From Cryobacterium sp. N22 (GTDB taxonomy: Bacteria > Actinomycetota > Actinomycetes > Actinomycetales > Microbacteriaceae): DNA of 64,000 nt. Where the stretch lies: the NCBI RefSeq assembly GCF_002929555.1, contig NZ_PJJP01000031.1:87330-151329 (forward strand). Reading direction: 5' to 3'. Positions 43,261 through 51,789 of this stretch are shown in pieces. Made by a program: the position numbers and the translations under genes. The notes under the pieces are model-generated. The model did no database searches. It was not told where the DNA came from and worked only from the letters and a program-made list of their open reading frames with translations. Position 1 is the stretch's first letter. The number at the start of each line of letters is the position of its first letter.

Positions 43261-44085
43261 ATGCAGACTTTGAACAAGAAAACCTTGCTGGCCGCCACCA
43301 CGTTGGCGGCGGCGACAGCTCTGCTGCTGGCGGGCTGCTCCTCCACGCCGACTGGCGATGGCGTCGACAACAACGCGGCCGGTGACGGAGCGCCATCGGC
43401 CAAGGTGTTCGAGTTCCAGACTCCCGCCTACGGCTCCGAAGGAGAGCTGACCATTCGCATTCCTAAGGCTCTGCTCGAGGCTGCCGGATCCGATGCCGAT
43501 GGGCTGCTGGTGGGCGAGGTGAAGGCCAAGGCACGCGAGTTGGACTCGTCGAAGGCGTGTGCTTTCGACCTGGAGATCGAGTATCGGGGTGATGGCCTCG
43601 ACGCGCTGAACCGACCGGCACTGACGAAAAAGGAATACTCCGCCCAGGGCGAGGCGGACCTCGAGGCGACGTTGATGCGACAGTTCGGCGTCAAGACGGT
43701 TGAAGAAGCCGAGGCGAGTGCCCCGGGAGGCGCCGCGGAGGTGGAAGAGATCGTCGGAAACCTGGAGCAGGCGCCGTACGTGGCCATGCCGGCCTGGGCG
43801 CCGCTTGATGCAAAGCCGATCGACGATCTCGACGCCGCCGACCCCGAGCTGGGCAGGTACGTCTCCGACGATGCCAAGACCCTGACGTTTGTGCAGTCCT
43901 GTGCCAGCGATGCGCTCGACGACGGCAGTTCGGACGAGTTCGACTTCCCCATCGAGTCCGATGGCACAATCGACACGTTCGCATCGGTCGAGATGAACGT
44001 CATGAAGAGTGGCACGCTCACCGTCATCGAAGCCGAGGTCTCTGACTACGAGCTGGACTCGAACGGCGACTGGATCGGCGCCTAA
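43261..44085 (+). CDS. Surface lipoprotein, unknown
   Basis: A 274-residue lipoprotein. The signal has lysines then TTLAAATALLLAGCSS, with lipobox LAGC at residue 24-27. The mature part is acidic and helical-rich, with no family seen (RFGVKTVEEAEASA-like). A clear -10 TATAAG lies at 43219-43224, but the only ribosome-like site (aaggggga) is 35 bases upstream of the ATG, so initiation may be leaderless or start elsewhere. Followed by a strong terminator. Confidence 0.75.
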   Translation: MQTLNKKTLLAATTLAAATALLLAGCSSTPTGDGVDNNAAGDGAPSAKVFEFQTPAYGSEGELTIRIPKALLEAAGSDADGLLVGEVKAKARELDSSKACAFDLEIEYRGDGLDALNRPALTKKEYSAQGEADLEATLMRQFGVKTVEEAEASAPGGAAEVEEIVGNLEQAPYVAMPAWAPLDAKPIDDLDAADPELGRYVSDDAKTLTFVQSCASDALDDGSSDEFDFPIESDGTIDTFASVEMNVMKSGTLTVIEAEVSDYELDSNGDWIGA

Positions 44086-44128
44086 TACCGGATTTCCTCG
44101 CGGCCCAGGATCAGCGGGTCTCACTTCG

Positions 44129-44168
44129 AACGCCGTCTCAACCAGCGCACCGCTGCCGAGACGGCGTT
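44129..44168 (+). terminator. Terminator of the lipoprotein gene
   Basis: A perfect 11-bp stem (aacgccgtctc 44129-44139 with gagacggcgtt 44158-44168) and an 18-base loop. Confidence 0.7.
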
Positions 44169-44589
44169 TGCCGTGTACCGACATGGCCAAGATCTCGGCC
44201 GAGCCCCGCATCCCGGTTAGCCGCGGCACGAGTCCAATGCCTCGCGCCGATTCCCCTAGGTGGCGAGGCCGCCGCTGACCCAGGTTCTCAGATCGCCCTT
44301 CTCGGTTTCGTCGAATTCCATCCGGGCGCCTCCGCACAACGCCTCGACATTCGCGGCTCGAGTTGGCGGCTGCTGGCCAACAGTGATTGACGCGAGAGAC
44401 ATGGTCGAAGTGTGTCAGACGACCACGCACTGGATACAGGTCCCCAACTGGGGAGCGGATCGCCCGGAACCGGTCCGACGGTCGCACACACAACTGGCCC
44501 TAGTGATAGCCCGCCCTGGCTGGGAACGTTGTCTCCATCGAGCATCCGCTCGTCGCAACCGGCGATCGTGCAGTCGTGCTGCTCGGGTT
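44169..44589. other. Intergenic region without a supported gene
   Basis: About 420 bases of average composition. Frames on both strands are open but have no ribosome sites or recognisable domains. It ends just before the DUF1579-like gene, whose start is itself unclear. Confidence 0.35.
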
Positions 44590-45105
44590 GTGTGCCACCG
44601 ACCGAAGGAACCGCTCATCTACTCCAACGTTTCGCACCCCGCGCCGACCGATTTCGACTTCATCATCGGCGACTGGACCGTTCACCACGAACGCCTGGAC
44701 GGGATCTTCGCCGGCGCCGACACCTGGACGGGGTTCAAGGGGCTCTCCTCCACGAGCAAGATCCTCGGCGGCCACGGCAACCTCGAAGACAACCTGCTCA
44801 AGCACCCGTCAGGCGACTTTCATGCGGTGGCACTGCGCTCCTACTCCGTCGACGACGATGAGTGGAGCATCTGGTGGCTGGACGGCCGCAACCCGACCCA
44901 GCTCGATACGCCGGTGCGCGGGGCGTTCAGGGACGGCATCGGCACGTTCGTGGCGGCCGATGTGCTGAACGGTGTGCCCGTGCGGGTTCGGTTCATCTGG
45001 GACGCCACGGGTGAGCATCCGGCGTGGGAACAGGCCTTCTCGAACGACGAGGGTGCGACCTGGGAGACGAACTGGCGGATGACGTTCACGGCCGTTCAGT
45101 ACTGA
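44590..45105 (+). CDS. DUF1579-like protein, start uncertain
   Basis: About 165 residues resembling a lipocalin-type fold (DUF1579 group): FDFIIGDWTVHHERLDGIF, LEDNLLKHPSGDFHAVALRS, EWSIWWLDGRNPTQLDTPVR and VRVRFIWDATGEHPAWEQAF. The conserved I-G-D-W start and W-W-L-D-G strands support it. A GTG at 44590 is the first usable codon, but a GAAGGA site lies downstream of it, before a non-start codon, so the native start may be altered. Convergent with the response regulator. Confidence 0.65.
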   Translation: MCHRPKEPLIYSNVSHPAPTDFDFIIGDWTVHHERLDGIFAGADTWTGFKGLSSTSKILGGHGNLEDNLLKHPSGDFHAVALRSYSVDDDEWSIWWLDGRNPTQLDTPVRGAFRDGIGTFVAADVLNGVPVRVRFIWDATGEHPAWEQAFSNDEGATWETNWRMTFTAVQY

Positions 45106-45130
45106 GCTCACGACCCTCGGGGCGCGCTTG

Positions 45131-45733
45131 CTAGATCCAGCCACGTTCCCACGCGGTGGCCGCGGCCGCGATGCGCGAGTCGGCCGCGAGCTTCGCCATC
45201 GCGGCGGAGATGTGGTTGCGCACGGTGCCGTGCGCGAGGCCGAGCTGTTTGGCGATGTGCCGGGTGGGCAGTCCGTCCCGGGCCAGCCGGAGCACGTCCA
45301 CCTCGCGAGCGGTGAGCGGGTTCTCCTCCTCGGTGAGTGCCGCGGTGGCCAGGCGCGCGTCGATGTACCGCTCGCCGGCGGCGACCGAGCGGATGATCGT
45401 GGCCAGCTCCGACGCGGGGGTGGACTTGGGCACGAAGCCGCGCACCCGGGCCGCGAGGGCCCGTTTCAGCGTGCCCGGCCGGGCGTGCCGGGTGACGATG
45501 ATCACCTGGGTGTCCACGAGGCGCAGCAGCCGCTGGGCGGCATCGATCCCGTCGAGCCGGGGCATCTCCAGGTCGAGCAGCATGATCGCCGGGCGGTGCG
45601 CGATCGCCGCGGCCACCGCCTCCTCGCCGTCGGCGACGTCCGCCACGACCTCGAGGTCGGGTTCGAGGGAGAGCAACGCCACCAGGGCACCGCGGATGAG
45701 CTCCTCATCATCGGCGATCACCACCCGGATCAT
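45131..45733 (-). CDS. Response regulator, NarL/LuxR family
   Basis: A 200-residue regulator. Receiver phospho-acceptor D54 in IMLLDLEMPRLDGIDA; D8 D9 in IADDEEL. LuxR helix-turn-helix at residues 135-190 (LTAREVDVLRLARDGLPT). The ATGA overlap with the kinase stop couples the two genes. Probably controls the upstream hydrolase operon and unknown targets. Confidence 0.92.
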   Translation of the reverse strand: MIRVVIADDEELIRGALVALLSLEPDLEVVADVADGEEAVAAAIAHRPAIMLLDLEMPRLDGIDAAQRLLRLVDTQVIIVTRHARPGTLKRALAARVRGFVPKSTPASELATIIRSVAAGERYIDARLATAALTEEENPLTAREVDVLRLARDGLPTRHIAKQLGLAHGTVRNHISAAMAKLAADSRIAAAATAWERGWI

Positions 45734-46995
45734 CGGCCGGCCACCCGGGACACCGGGGCCGGCGGGTGCGGGTCGGCAGGTGCTCCATCGGCGGGCAGGG
45801 GCGCATCCGCCGGGTCGGGCGTTGCGCCCGTCGTGGGCACCCGCACCACGAGCGTGAAGGTGTCGTCGGTGCGGGTCGTCTGCACCGTGCCGTGCTGCGC
45901 CGCGACGCGGTGCGCCAGGCCGGCCAGGCCCGTTCCGCCGCGACGCACCGCGCCGGCCGCGTTGTTGCTCACCGTCAACCGGTACTCCCCTGTGTCAGCG
46001 AGCACGAGCTCGATCGTGGCGTCGGTGGCCCGGCTGTGCCGCAGCACGTTGGTGGCCGCCTCCCTAATAGCGACCGCGAACACGGCTCCGATCGCGGTGG
46101 GCATGCCCGGGGTCTCGATGTGCGCCTCACAACGGATGCCCGCCGAGCGCAGCACCGCCGCCGCGTTCCGCACCTCCACCGCCACGGTGACCGTGCGGTA
46201 GTCGTTCACCACCGCGCGGGTGTCGTCCAGGGCCGCTTGCGCGATCACCCGGATGTCGGCGATTTCGCGGGCGGCCTGCTCGGGCCGGGTGGCGAGCAGT
46301 CGTTCGGCCAGTTCGCTCTTCAGCGCGATCACCTGCAGGTTGTGGCCCTGGATGTCGTGCAGGTCGGTGGCGAACCGGAGTCGCTCCTTCGCCACCGCGA
46401 GCTCGGCCGCGGTCTGCCGGGCATTTTCGAGCCGCAGCACCACCTGCAAGGCCCAGACCGCACTCAACGGCATGACAGTGAACAGGGCCAGGGTGCCGAG
46501 CACGATGAGATCGGCTGTGTCATCGGCGCCGGCCGGGGCGGCGGCCGGTGAGGTGAGGATGCCGATCAGGCCGCCGGCGCCGATGACCGCGTAGGTGCCG
46601 AGCACCACCGCGGCCTTCCACCATCCGCCCACCAGGCAGCTGAGCACCCCGCCGGCCAGCGCGAACAGGAACGCCCAGCCCCAGCCCGCAAACGGCGCCG
46701 GCACGGCCAGCAACCACGCCGCGCCGGCCGTGCCGAGCAGGGCGAGCACGAGCGGATGCGTGGGCGCGGCCTCCCCCGACACCCGCAGCAACAGCGGGAT
46801 CGCGGCGAGTGCCGCGGCAACCGCGCCCAGTGTGAGGAGCGCGAGGAGGATCATCCGCGGGGTCAGGGGCAGGTTGACCCCCAGCAGCAGCTGCACGAAA
46901 CCGCCGACGAGCACCACCAGTCCCAGCGTCAGCATGGTGGATTGGCGCATCATCCGAAGGTCGGCGGTGGGCGCGGCCTGCTCGGTGGGCGTCAT
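45730..46995 (-). CDS. Sensor histidine kinase, DesK/NarX-like
   Basis: A 421-residue kinase. Six or so hydrophobic helices in residues 20-195 form the sensor. HisKA_3 at 200-250 with H213 in RFATDLHDIQGHNLQVIALK. HATPase_c signature EAATNVLRHSRAT (N box) and GGTGLAGLAHRVAAQHG. A Pro/Asp-rich C-terminal tail follows. Coupled to the response regulator by ATGA and to the hydrolase by a 4-base gap. The stimulus is unknown; DesK-type sensors often read the membrane state. Confidence 0.9.
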   Translation of the reverse strand: MTPTEQAAPTADLRMMRQSTMLTLGLVVLVGGFVQLLLGVNLPLTPRMILLALLTLGAVAAALAAIPLLLRVSGEAAPTHPLVLALLGTAGAAWLLAVPAPFAGWGWAFLFALAGGVLSCLVGGWWKAAVVLGTYAVIGAGGLIGILTSPAAAPAGADDTADLIVLGTLALFTVMPLSAVWALQVVLRLENARQTAAELAVAKERLRFATDLHDIQGHNLQVIALKSELAERLLATRPEQAAREIADIRVIAQAALDDTRAVVNDYRTVTVAVEVRNAAAVLRSAGIRCEAHIETPGMPTAIGAVFAVAIREAATNVLRHSRATDATIELVLADTGEYRLTVSNNAAGAVRRGGTGLAGLAHRVAAQHGTVQTTRTDDTFTLVVRVPTTGATPDPADAPLPADGAPADPHPPAPVSRVAGR

Positions 46996-46999
46996 GGTC

Positions 47000-47944
47000 T
47001 CAGCGTATCGACAGCGCCGCGAGGAACGCCGTGGTGTCCGCGGCGATCTCGGGCGAGAGGGTGTGGTGCAGGTAGTGGTCGCCCGTGAGCTCGATCGCCT
47101 GGCCGGTGGCGACGCTCGCGGCCTGCTGCTCGTGCAGGGCCACCCAGCCGGCCACGTCGGTGTCGTTCTCCCGCACGAAGAGCAACACCGGCAGCTCGGC
47201 GGGGAACGTCTGCCCGCTGACCGCGGCGAAGTTGGCGGCGGTGTTCTCCATCTCGTTGATCAGAGTCGGAGCCGCCGCGTTCTTGCTGCTGAGCAGCTTC
47301 ATCTGGCTCACGGTCTGCTCGTCGAAGGACAGGCCCGCGTACGGGTCGGGCGCCAGGCCGGTCAGGGCCCGGGTGATGCCGAGGCTGCTCAGGGACGCGA
47401 TCAGCCCCGCCGGGATCGGCTCGTCCGCGCCGGGCTGATCGGGCACACTGCTGTCGATGCCGACGAACGCGATGAGTTCATCGGCGTAGGCGGCGCTGTA
47501 GGTGAGGGCGTAGATGCCAGCGATGGAGTGGCCCATCAGCACATACCGATCCACGCCCAGGTACTGCAGCGCCTCGTGCACCTCCCGGGTGATGTTCGCG
47601 GCGGTGCGCTCGGTGTCGGTGGGGTCGCTCAGGCCGGTGCCGAACGGTTCGACGGCCACGACCCGGTAGGTGTCGTCGAGTTCGTCGATCAGGGGCTGGA
47701 AGTCGAGGCCGGGCGCCGCGGTGCCGAGCCCGGGCAGCAGCACGATGGTCTGGTCGCCGTCGCCGCTGAGCACCACGTTCATCTCTTTGCCGTCGACGGG
47801 CACCCGCTGCCCGTAATCGGTGATCGAGGCGGCCTCGGCGCTCGTGGCGACGACGTTGACCACGGCGGTCGTGGCGACGAGCAGCACCGGAATCGCCACG
47901 AGCACGCCGAGGGTGGTCAGGGCGATGCGCAGGGGTTTCTTCAT
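47000..47944 (-). CDS. Membrane-anchored alpha/beta hydrolase in a two-component operon
   Basis: A 314-residue protein. An N-terminal signal anchor (IALTTLGVLVAIPVLLVATTA) and a hydrolase domain outside: LLPGLGTAAPGLDFQPL, EPFGTGLSDP, nucleophile elbow MGHSIAGIYALTYS near residue 155, and H in TGDHYLHHTLSP near 292. ATG 47944 is chosen over an upstream GTG-type start because the hydrophobic signal follows directly. First gene of the operon with kinase and regulator. Confidence 0.82.
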   Translation of the reverse strand: MKKPLRIALTTLGVLVAIPVLLVATTAVVNVVATSAEAASITDYGQRVPVDGKEMNVVLSGDGDQTIVLLPGLGTAAPGLDFQPLIDELDDTYRVVAVEPFGTGLSDPTDTERTAANITREVHEALQYLGVDRYVLMGHSIAGIYALTYSAAYADELIAFVGIDSSVPDQPGADEPIPAGLIASLSSLGITRALTGLAPDPYAGLSFDEQTVSQMKLLSSKNAAAPTLINEMENTAANFAAVSGQTFPAELPVLLFVRENDTDVAGWVALHEQQAASVATGQAIELTGDHYLHHTLSPEIAADTTAFLAALSIR

Positions 47945-48345
47945 GGTGACTCGTCTCAATTGGGCCGGGCGGTGGATCGCTCCGGCGGTGTGAGACCAGC
48001 CAATCAAGCCCGGGCGGCGGCCGGAAGTGCCCGGGTGTCACTGCCGACCGTGACACCTGTCACGGTCCTGTGCGCTCCCTGCTGGAGCAGGTCACTCGGG
48101 TTAGGGCGCGTTCAAGCGGCTCGTGGTCCCCCGAACTCGGGGAACCTCGCCCGGCGACGCAACTCCGTGGCTGATACCTTTCAGCGGCACGCGACGCAGG
48201 CGCGGCTGGTGCCCGCTGCGTTGGCTGAGGATTCGGCCGGGGTCGTCGCCTGAGCACGGGCTTCCCCCGCCCTACACTTGGGCTCCGGGGCGGCGTGAGC
48301 GGCGGCATCCGGAGCTGATCGATCAGCGTGATGGAGGGGAATCTC
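47945..48345. other. Intergenic region upstream of two divergent genes
   Basis: 401 bases holding promoter material: a possible -10 TACACT at 48273-48278 for the membrane protein and a small stem ccccga/tcgggg near 48129. No coding frame looks real on either strand. Confidence 0.4.
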
Positions 48346-48873
48346 GTGGGCGACCAACGAATTGAAGACGTGGCGGAGACGCATCCGCCGATTGCGGGCC
48401 CGGACGATGTAGCCGCGGCGACACGACGGCCGTGGGCCACCCCGTGGGTGTGGGTGCTGGCATTCATGCCCTGGGTGATCGCGGCCGGCGTTGTTCTGAC
48501 TGTCGGCGCGCTCCTGTCATCGGCGCTGTCGATCCGCGTTGGTTATCCGGACTGGATCTGGGTGCTGCTGTTGCTCGTGCCGTATCTGCTGACCGTGGTC
48601 GTGGCCGGGCTGGATGCGGGGCAGCTGCGCGCCTGGCAACATCCGACGGTGGCACCGTGGGCGTGGGCGTGGCTGGGGGCTCCGGTGTACCTGGTGGCGC
48701 GCTCCTTCGCGTTGCAGCCACGCGCCCGGCACGGCCTGCGGCCGATGTGGGTGGGCCTGGTCAATGCGGCGGTCGCGACCTTAGCGGTGGTGGTCGGGTT
48801 CACGGTGATAGCGGTGCTGGCGACCTGGTTCCTGGCGTTGTTGGCCGACTCGATGGGCGCGAACCGGTACTAG
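48346..48873 (+). CDS. Membrane protein, paralogue of the DUF2510 protein at 51790
   Basis: A 175-residue protein. Three or four helices, with PWVWVLAFMPWVIAAGVV, then LRAWQHPTVAPWAWAWLGAPVYLVARSFAL and LRPMWVGLVNAAVATLAVV, match the C-terminal half of the protein at 51790 (LRSWRHRTVAHWAWSLLG, APMWVGLANSLL). The GTG at 48346 has GGAGGGG upstream and the same GTGGGCGA codons as the paralogue. No DUF2510 domain. Function unknown. Confidence 0.7.
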   Translation: MGDQRIEDVAETHPPIAGPDDVAAATRRPWATPWVWVLAFMPWVIAAGVVLTVGALLSSALSIRVGYPDWIWVLLLLVPYLLTVVVAGLDAGQLRAWQHPTVAPWAWAWLGAPVYLVARSFALQPRARHGLRPMWVGLVNAAVATLAVVVGFTVIAVLATWFLALLADSMGANRY

Positions 48874-48960
48874 AGCGAAAGCTACACTCGGCCCGGCCGG
48901 TCGGGTGATGCGCTCACTCCCCGCGCCACGCGCAGGACCCTCGCGGGCGGGGCCCGCGCG

Positions 48961-49036
48961 AGGTATGCGGGTCAGGCGCCGCTATGCGGGTGGCGCGCCA
49001 GGCGCATAGCGGCGTGTGACCCGCGAATCGCGAACC
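48961..49036. repeat. Large palindromic intergenic repeat, copy E
   Basis: Arms 48967-48988 and 49003-49024 (22 bp, two mismatches), loop ggtggcgcgccagg. The unit begins aggtatgcggg and ends near gcgaaccag. Confidence 0.85.
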
Positions 49037-49082
49037 AGTGATCGGCGGGCCGTCGGTCCTGCGGGGCACCACCGTGCTCAGG

Positions 49083-50048
49083 TCATCGGGGGCTCGTGGC
49101 GACCAGTCGGGGGCGTAGCTCCTTTTCGAAGAAGTCGAAGAAGCCGTCTTGGTCGGGGCCGGCGTTCATCAGGGCGATGTGGTCGAAGCCGGCATCCGTG
49201 AACTGGCCGATCACCTCGAGGTGACGCTCCACGTCGGGGCCGCAGGCGAACTGCTCGCGGATGTCGTCCTCGCGCACGGTGGCGGCCGCGGCCTCGAAGT
49301 TCACCGGGTTCGGCAGCTCCGTCATTACCTTCCAGCCTGACAGCGCCCACGCGTTGGTGCGGTGGGCCGCCCGCACGGCGATGTCTTCGGTGGGCGCCCA
49401 CGCGAGCGGGGCCTCGGCGTAGAGCGGGCCGGTGCCGCCGGCATCCCGGTAGCCGGTGACCAGGTCGGCCTTGGGCTCGGTGGCGAACAGGCCGTCGCCG
49501 TGCTCGGCGGCGAGCGCCACAGACTTCGGCCCGCTCACGGCGACGGCCAGGGTGGGCACCACGTCGGGCAGGTCATAGATGCGGGCGTCTTCGAGCTTGA
49601 GGTACTTGCCGTCGTAGTTCTGGAAGCCGCCCTGCCAGAGCAGCCGGATGATGTCCAGCGCCTCGTGGAAGGTGGCGTGCCGTTCGTGGATGCCGGGAAA
49701 ACCGCGGCCCACGATGTGCTCGTTGAGGCGCTCGCCCGAGCCGACGCCGAGGGTGAACCGGCCGTCGGAGAGCAGCGCGAGGGTGGCGGCGGCCTGGGCG
49801 ATGATGGCCGGGTGGTACCGCACGCTCGGGCAGGTGACGCCGGTGGCGAGCTCCAGGGTGCTGGTCGTCGCGGCGATCGCGCTGAGCACGTTCCAGACGA
49901 ACGGCGAGTGGCCCTGGGCCTCCACCCACGGGTGGAAGTGATCGCTCATCTCCACAAAATCGAAGCCGGCCTGCTCGGCGCGCACGGCTTGGCGAACGAG
50001 TTCCTGCGGTCCAAACGCCTCGGCGATCAGCTTGTATCCGATTTTCAT
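49083..50048 (-). CDS. F420-dependent LLM-class oxidoreductase (G6PD-like)
   Basis: A 321-residue luciferase-like monooxygenase fold enzyme, probably using coenzyme F420. KIGYKLIAEAFGPQELVRQAV, AGFDFVEMSDHFHPWVEAQGH, TGVTCPSVRYHPAIIAQAAATL and GRFTLGVGSGERLNEH are typical of the F420-dependent glucose-6-phosphate dehydrogenase-related group. The ATG at 50048 is used; GTG at 50054 is the alternative and lacks a good ribosome site. Its partner substrates are unknown; it lies alone. Confidence 0.88.
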   Translation of the reverse strand: MKIGYKLIAEAFGPQELVRQAVRAEQAGFDFVEMSDHFHPWVEAQGHSPFVWNVLSAIAATTSTLELATGVTCPSVRYHPAIIAQAAATLALLSDGRFTLGVGSGERLNEHIVGRGFPGIHERHATFHEALDIIRLLWQGGFQNYDGKYLKLEDARIYDLPDVVPTLAVAVSGPKSVALAAEHGDGLFATEPKADLVTGYRDAGGTGPLYAEAPLAWAPTEDIAVRAAHRTNAWALSGWKVMTELPNPVNFEAAAATVREDDIREQFACGPDVERHLEVIGQFTDAGFDHIALMNAGPDQDGFFDFFEKELRPRLVATSPR

Positions 50049-50265
50049 CCTCACACGCTACGCAGGCGGATGCGCCGGTGCAAGCCGTTGCGGCGGGAGC
50101 GGCGAGCACAAAACCGGCACCCCAGGTGTGCGGGCGGCAGCAGCGCGCCTGCCGAGGTGACCGGTTTCTGAGTGGGCGCCGCACCATCCCCATTCGGGTG
50201 TCATTTTCGCGCCCTGACCGGGGAAAGCGCTGCTCGCAACGCTTATCACCCACTACTCTCAGGGA

Positions 50266-50769
50266 GTGTCCACCCCGCACCCAGCCCCGATTCCCGCCGA
50301 GCACCTACCGTTGGTGTTTCACCCGGCGCCCGGATGGCCGACGCCCACACTGGAATGGGTGACCACGCATCTGGGCTGGCAACCACCGTCGGGGTGGGTG
50401 CCGATCCCCGGATGCCCGCACTCGCCGCCCCGGTGGCAGTTCTGGAGCCGCAACGATTCGGGCTGGGCACGAATGACCCGTCCGCATTTGCGGTCCGTGC
50501 GCCGAAATGTGTTGGCGGGTAACGTGCTGATTCTGCTCGCGATCGGACTCATCGTCTCGGGCCTCGGTGGTGGCTCAGGTGCGCTGCGTCTCGGCATGGG
50601 GGCGCTGCTTCTCCTTACGGTCTGCATCAAGTTCGCACAGGCACGAGCGGAGACACGGCGGATCGAAGCGGCCTTACTCACGGCCGTTACAGACGCGGCC
50701 GCGCAGCTCAAAGTGCAGTCAGACCGTGCGCACTACGAGCGGTACCTGCGGTCGAGCGGCGCCTTCTGA
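50266..50769 (+). CDS. Two-helix membrane protein in the J-domain cluster
   Basis: A 167-residue protein. Pro/Trp-rich N-terminus (HPAPGWPTPTLEWVTTHLGW), two helices near residues 83-122 (LAGNVLILLAIGLIVSGLGG then ALRLGMGALLLLTVC), and a coil rich in Ala/Glu/Arg (RAETRRIEAALL). GTG 50266, ribosome site weak. Its stop overlaps the start of the J-domain gene (TGATG), so the pair is co-translated. Confidence 0.65.
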   Translation: MSTPHPAPIPAEHLPLVFHPAPGWPTPTLEWVTTHLGWQPPSGWVPIPGCPHSPPRWQFWSRNDSGWARMTRPHLRSVRRNVLAGNVLILLAIGLIVSGLGGGSGALRLGMGALLLLTVCIKFAQARAETRRIEAALLTAVTDAAAQLKVQSDRAHYERYLRSSGAF

Positions 50770-51740
50770 TGAAACCAGCGGCGATGAGTGCCACAACCGC
50801 TGCGGCTGTGCTCGATCTCGGACTCTCCGCCACCAAGGGCGAGGTGGACAAGGCCTTTAGGCAGCGGGCACGACTGTGCCACCCCGACCGCTTGATCGGA
50901 GCGTCCACCTCCCAGCTATCGGCAGCCAACGCCGAGTTCACTCGGGTGTGTGACGCCCGTGACGTGCTCCACGCCCGCCTGCGGTCGGCGCCACAACCGA
51001 CGCCCCCGCCGACTGCTCCGTCGTCAACCAAGCAGCCCTCGGCGACACCGCCGAGACCGACGAGCAGCACACCCGGGCCGAACCGCAGGCCACAGCAGTC
51101 TCCGCCGCCACCGCACAACTCTCCTCCGCAGCCGAAAACGATGAGTTTCGCCGAATTCGTGGCGGCCCGCGATGCCGCAGCCTGGATGCAGGCCGACCCG
51201 GTTCACCCTCCAACCGGTCGGCCGCTGTCTGCTCGGAAGTTGGCTCGGGCCCGGCAGGCGACCGCGCGGGCGGCCCAACCCGGCAGCTGGCAGCCCTCGG
51301 CGCCGCGGTACCGGCGCGGTCGCTCGCCATTCGGGGTACTCCTTGGCGTGCTGGGCGTTGTCAGTGTGGGCGCCTATCTTGCGCTCCTGCTGAGCAACCT
51401 GCTCGCGGGCACGGGCGTTCCCACCGTTGTCGTGCCGCCGCCAGTAGCGTACGCGGCGACAGATCTGTTGGCCGGCGCATCCGTCGTGGCGGTGGACGAT
51501 ACCGCTACTTATCAGGGCAACTGCCAGGGCAATCTGGGTTGCTGGATCTGGTCAGTCACTGCCCGGGTCGACTGCCCGGTCGCCACCATCAATGCGGGAT
51601 TTTCTGACGCCGTGGACGGTGTCAGCCTTCGCACCGCATCAACTCAGGCGGCGGTCGTGGCCGAGGTGCCGTTCCTGGTCGTGGAACATGCGGCGAGCGC
51701 AGCCGAGCAATACGCGGGAATCGTGTCGATGACGTGTTGA
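50769..51740 (+). CDS. J-domain membrane protein
   Basis: A 323-residue protein. The N-terminal J-domain (residues 12-65: DLGLSATKGEVDKAFRQRA, then CHPDR with HPD) stimulates an Hsp70 such as DnaK. A long Pro/Thr/Ser linker with a short conserved MSFAEFVAARDAAAWMQ follows, then one helix near 190-215 (FGVLLGVLGVVSVGAYLALL) and a C-terminal outer domain with cysteine pairs. It probably recruits DnaK to the membrane. Overlaps the preceding gene. Confidence 0.85.
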   Translation: MKPAAMSATTAAAVLDLGLSATKGEVDKAFRQRARLCHPDRLIGASTSQLSAANAEFTRVCDARDVLHARLRSAPQPTPPPTAPSSTKQPSATPPRPTSSTPGPNRRPQQSPPPPHNSPPQPKTMSFAEFVAARDAAAWMQADPVHPPTGRPLSARKLARARQATARAAQPGSWQPSAPRYRRGRSPFGVLLGVLGVVSVGAYLALLLSNLLAGTGVPTVVVPPPVAYAATDLLAGASVVAVDDTATYQGNCQGNLGCWIWSVTARVDCPVATINAGFSDAVDGVSLRTASTQAAVVAEVPFLVVEHAASAAEQYAGIVSMTC

Positions 51741-51789
51741 GGGTTCGGCACTTTGAAGCGCAGGTAAGAAAAACAATCGGGGGAATACT

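Noticed and set aside
44169..44589. Plus-strand frames ahead of the DUF1579-like gene
   Set aside because: Several frames are open but none has a ribosome site or a family match.
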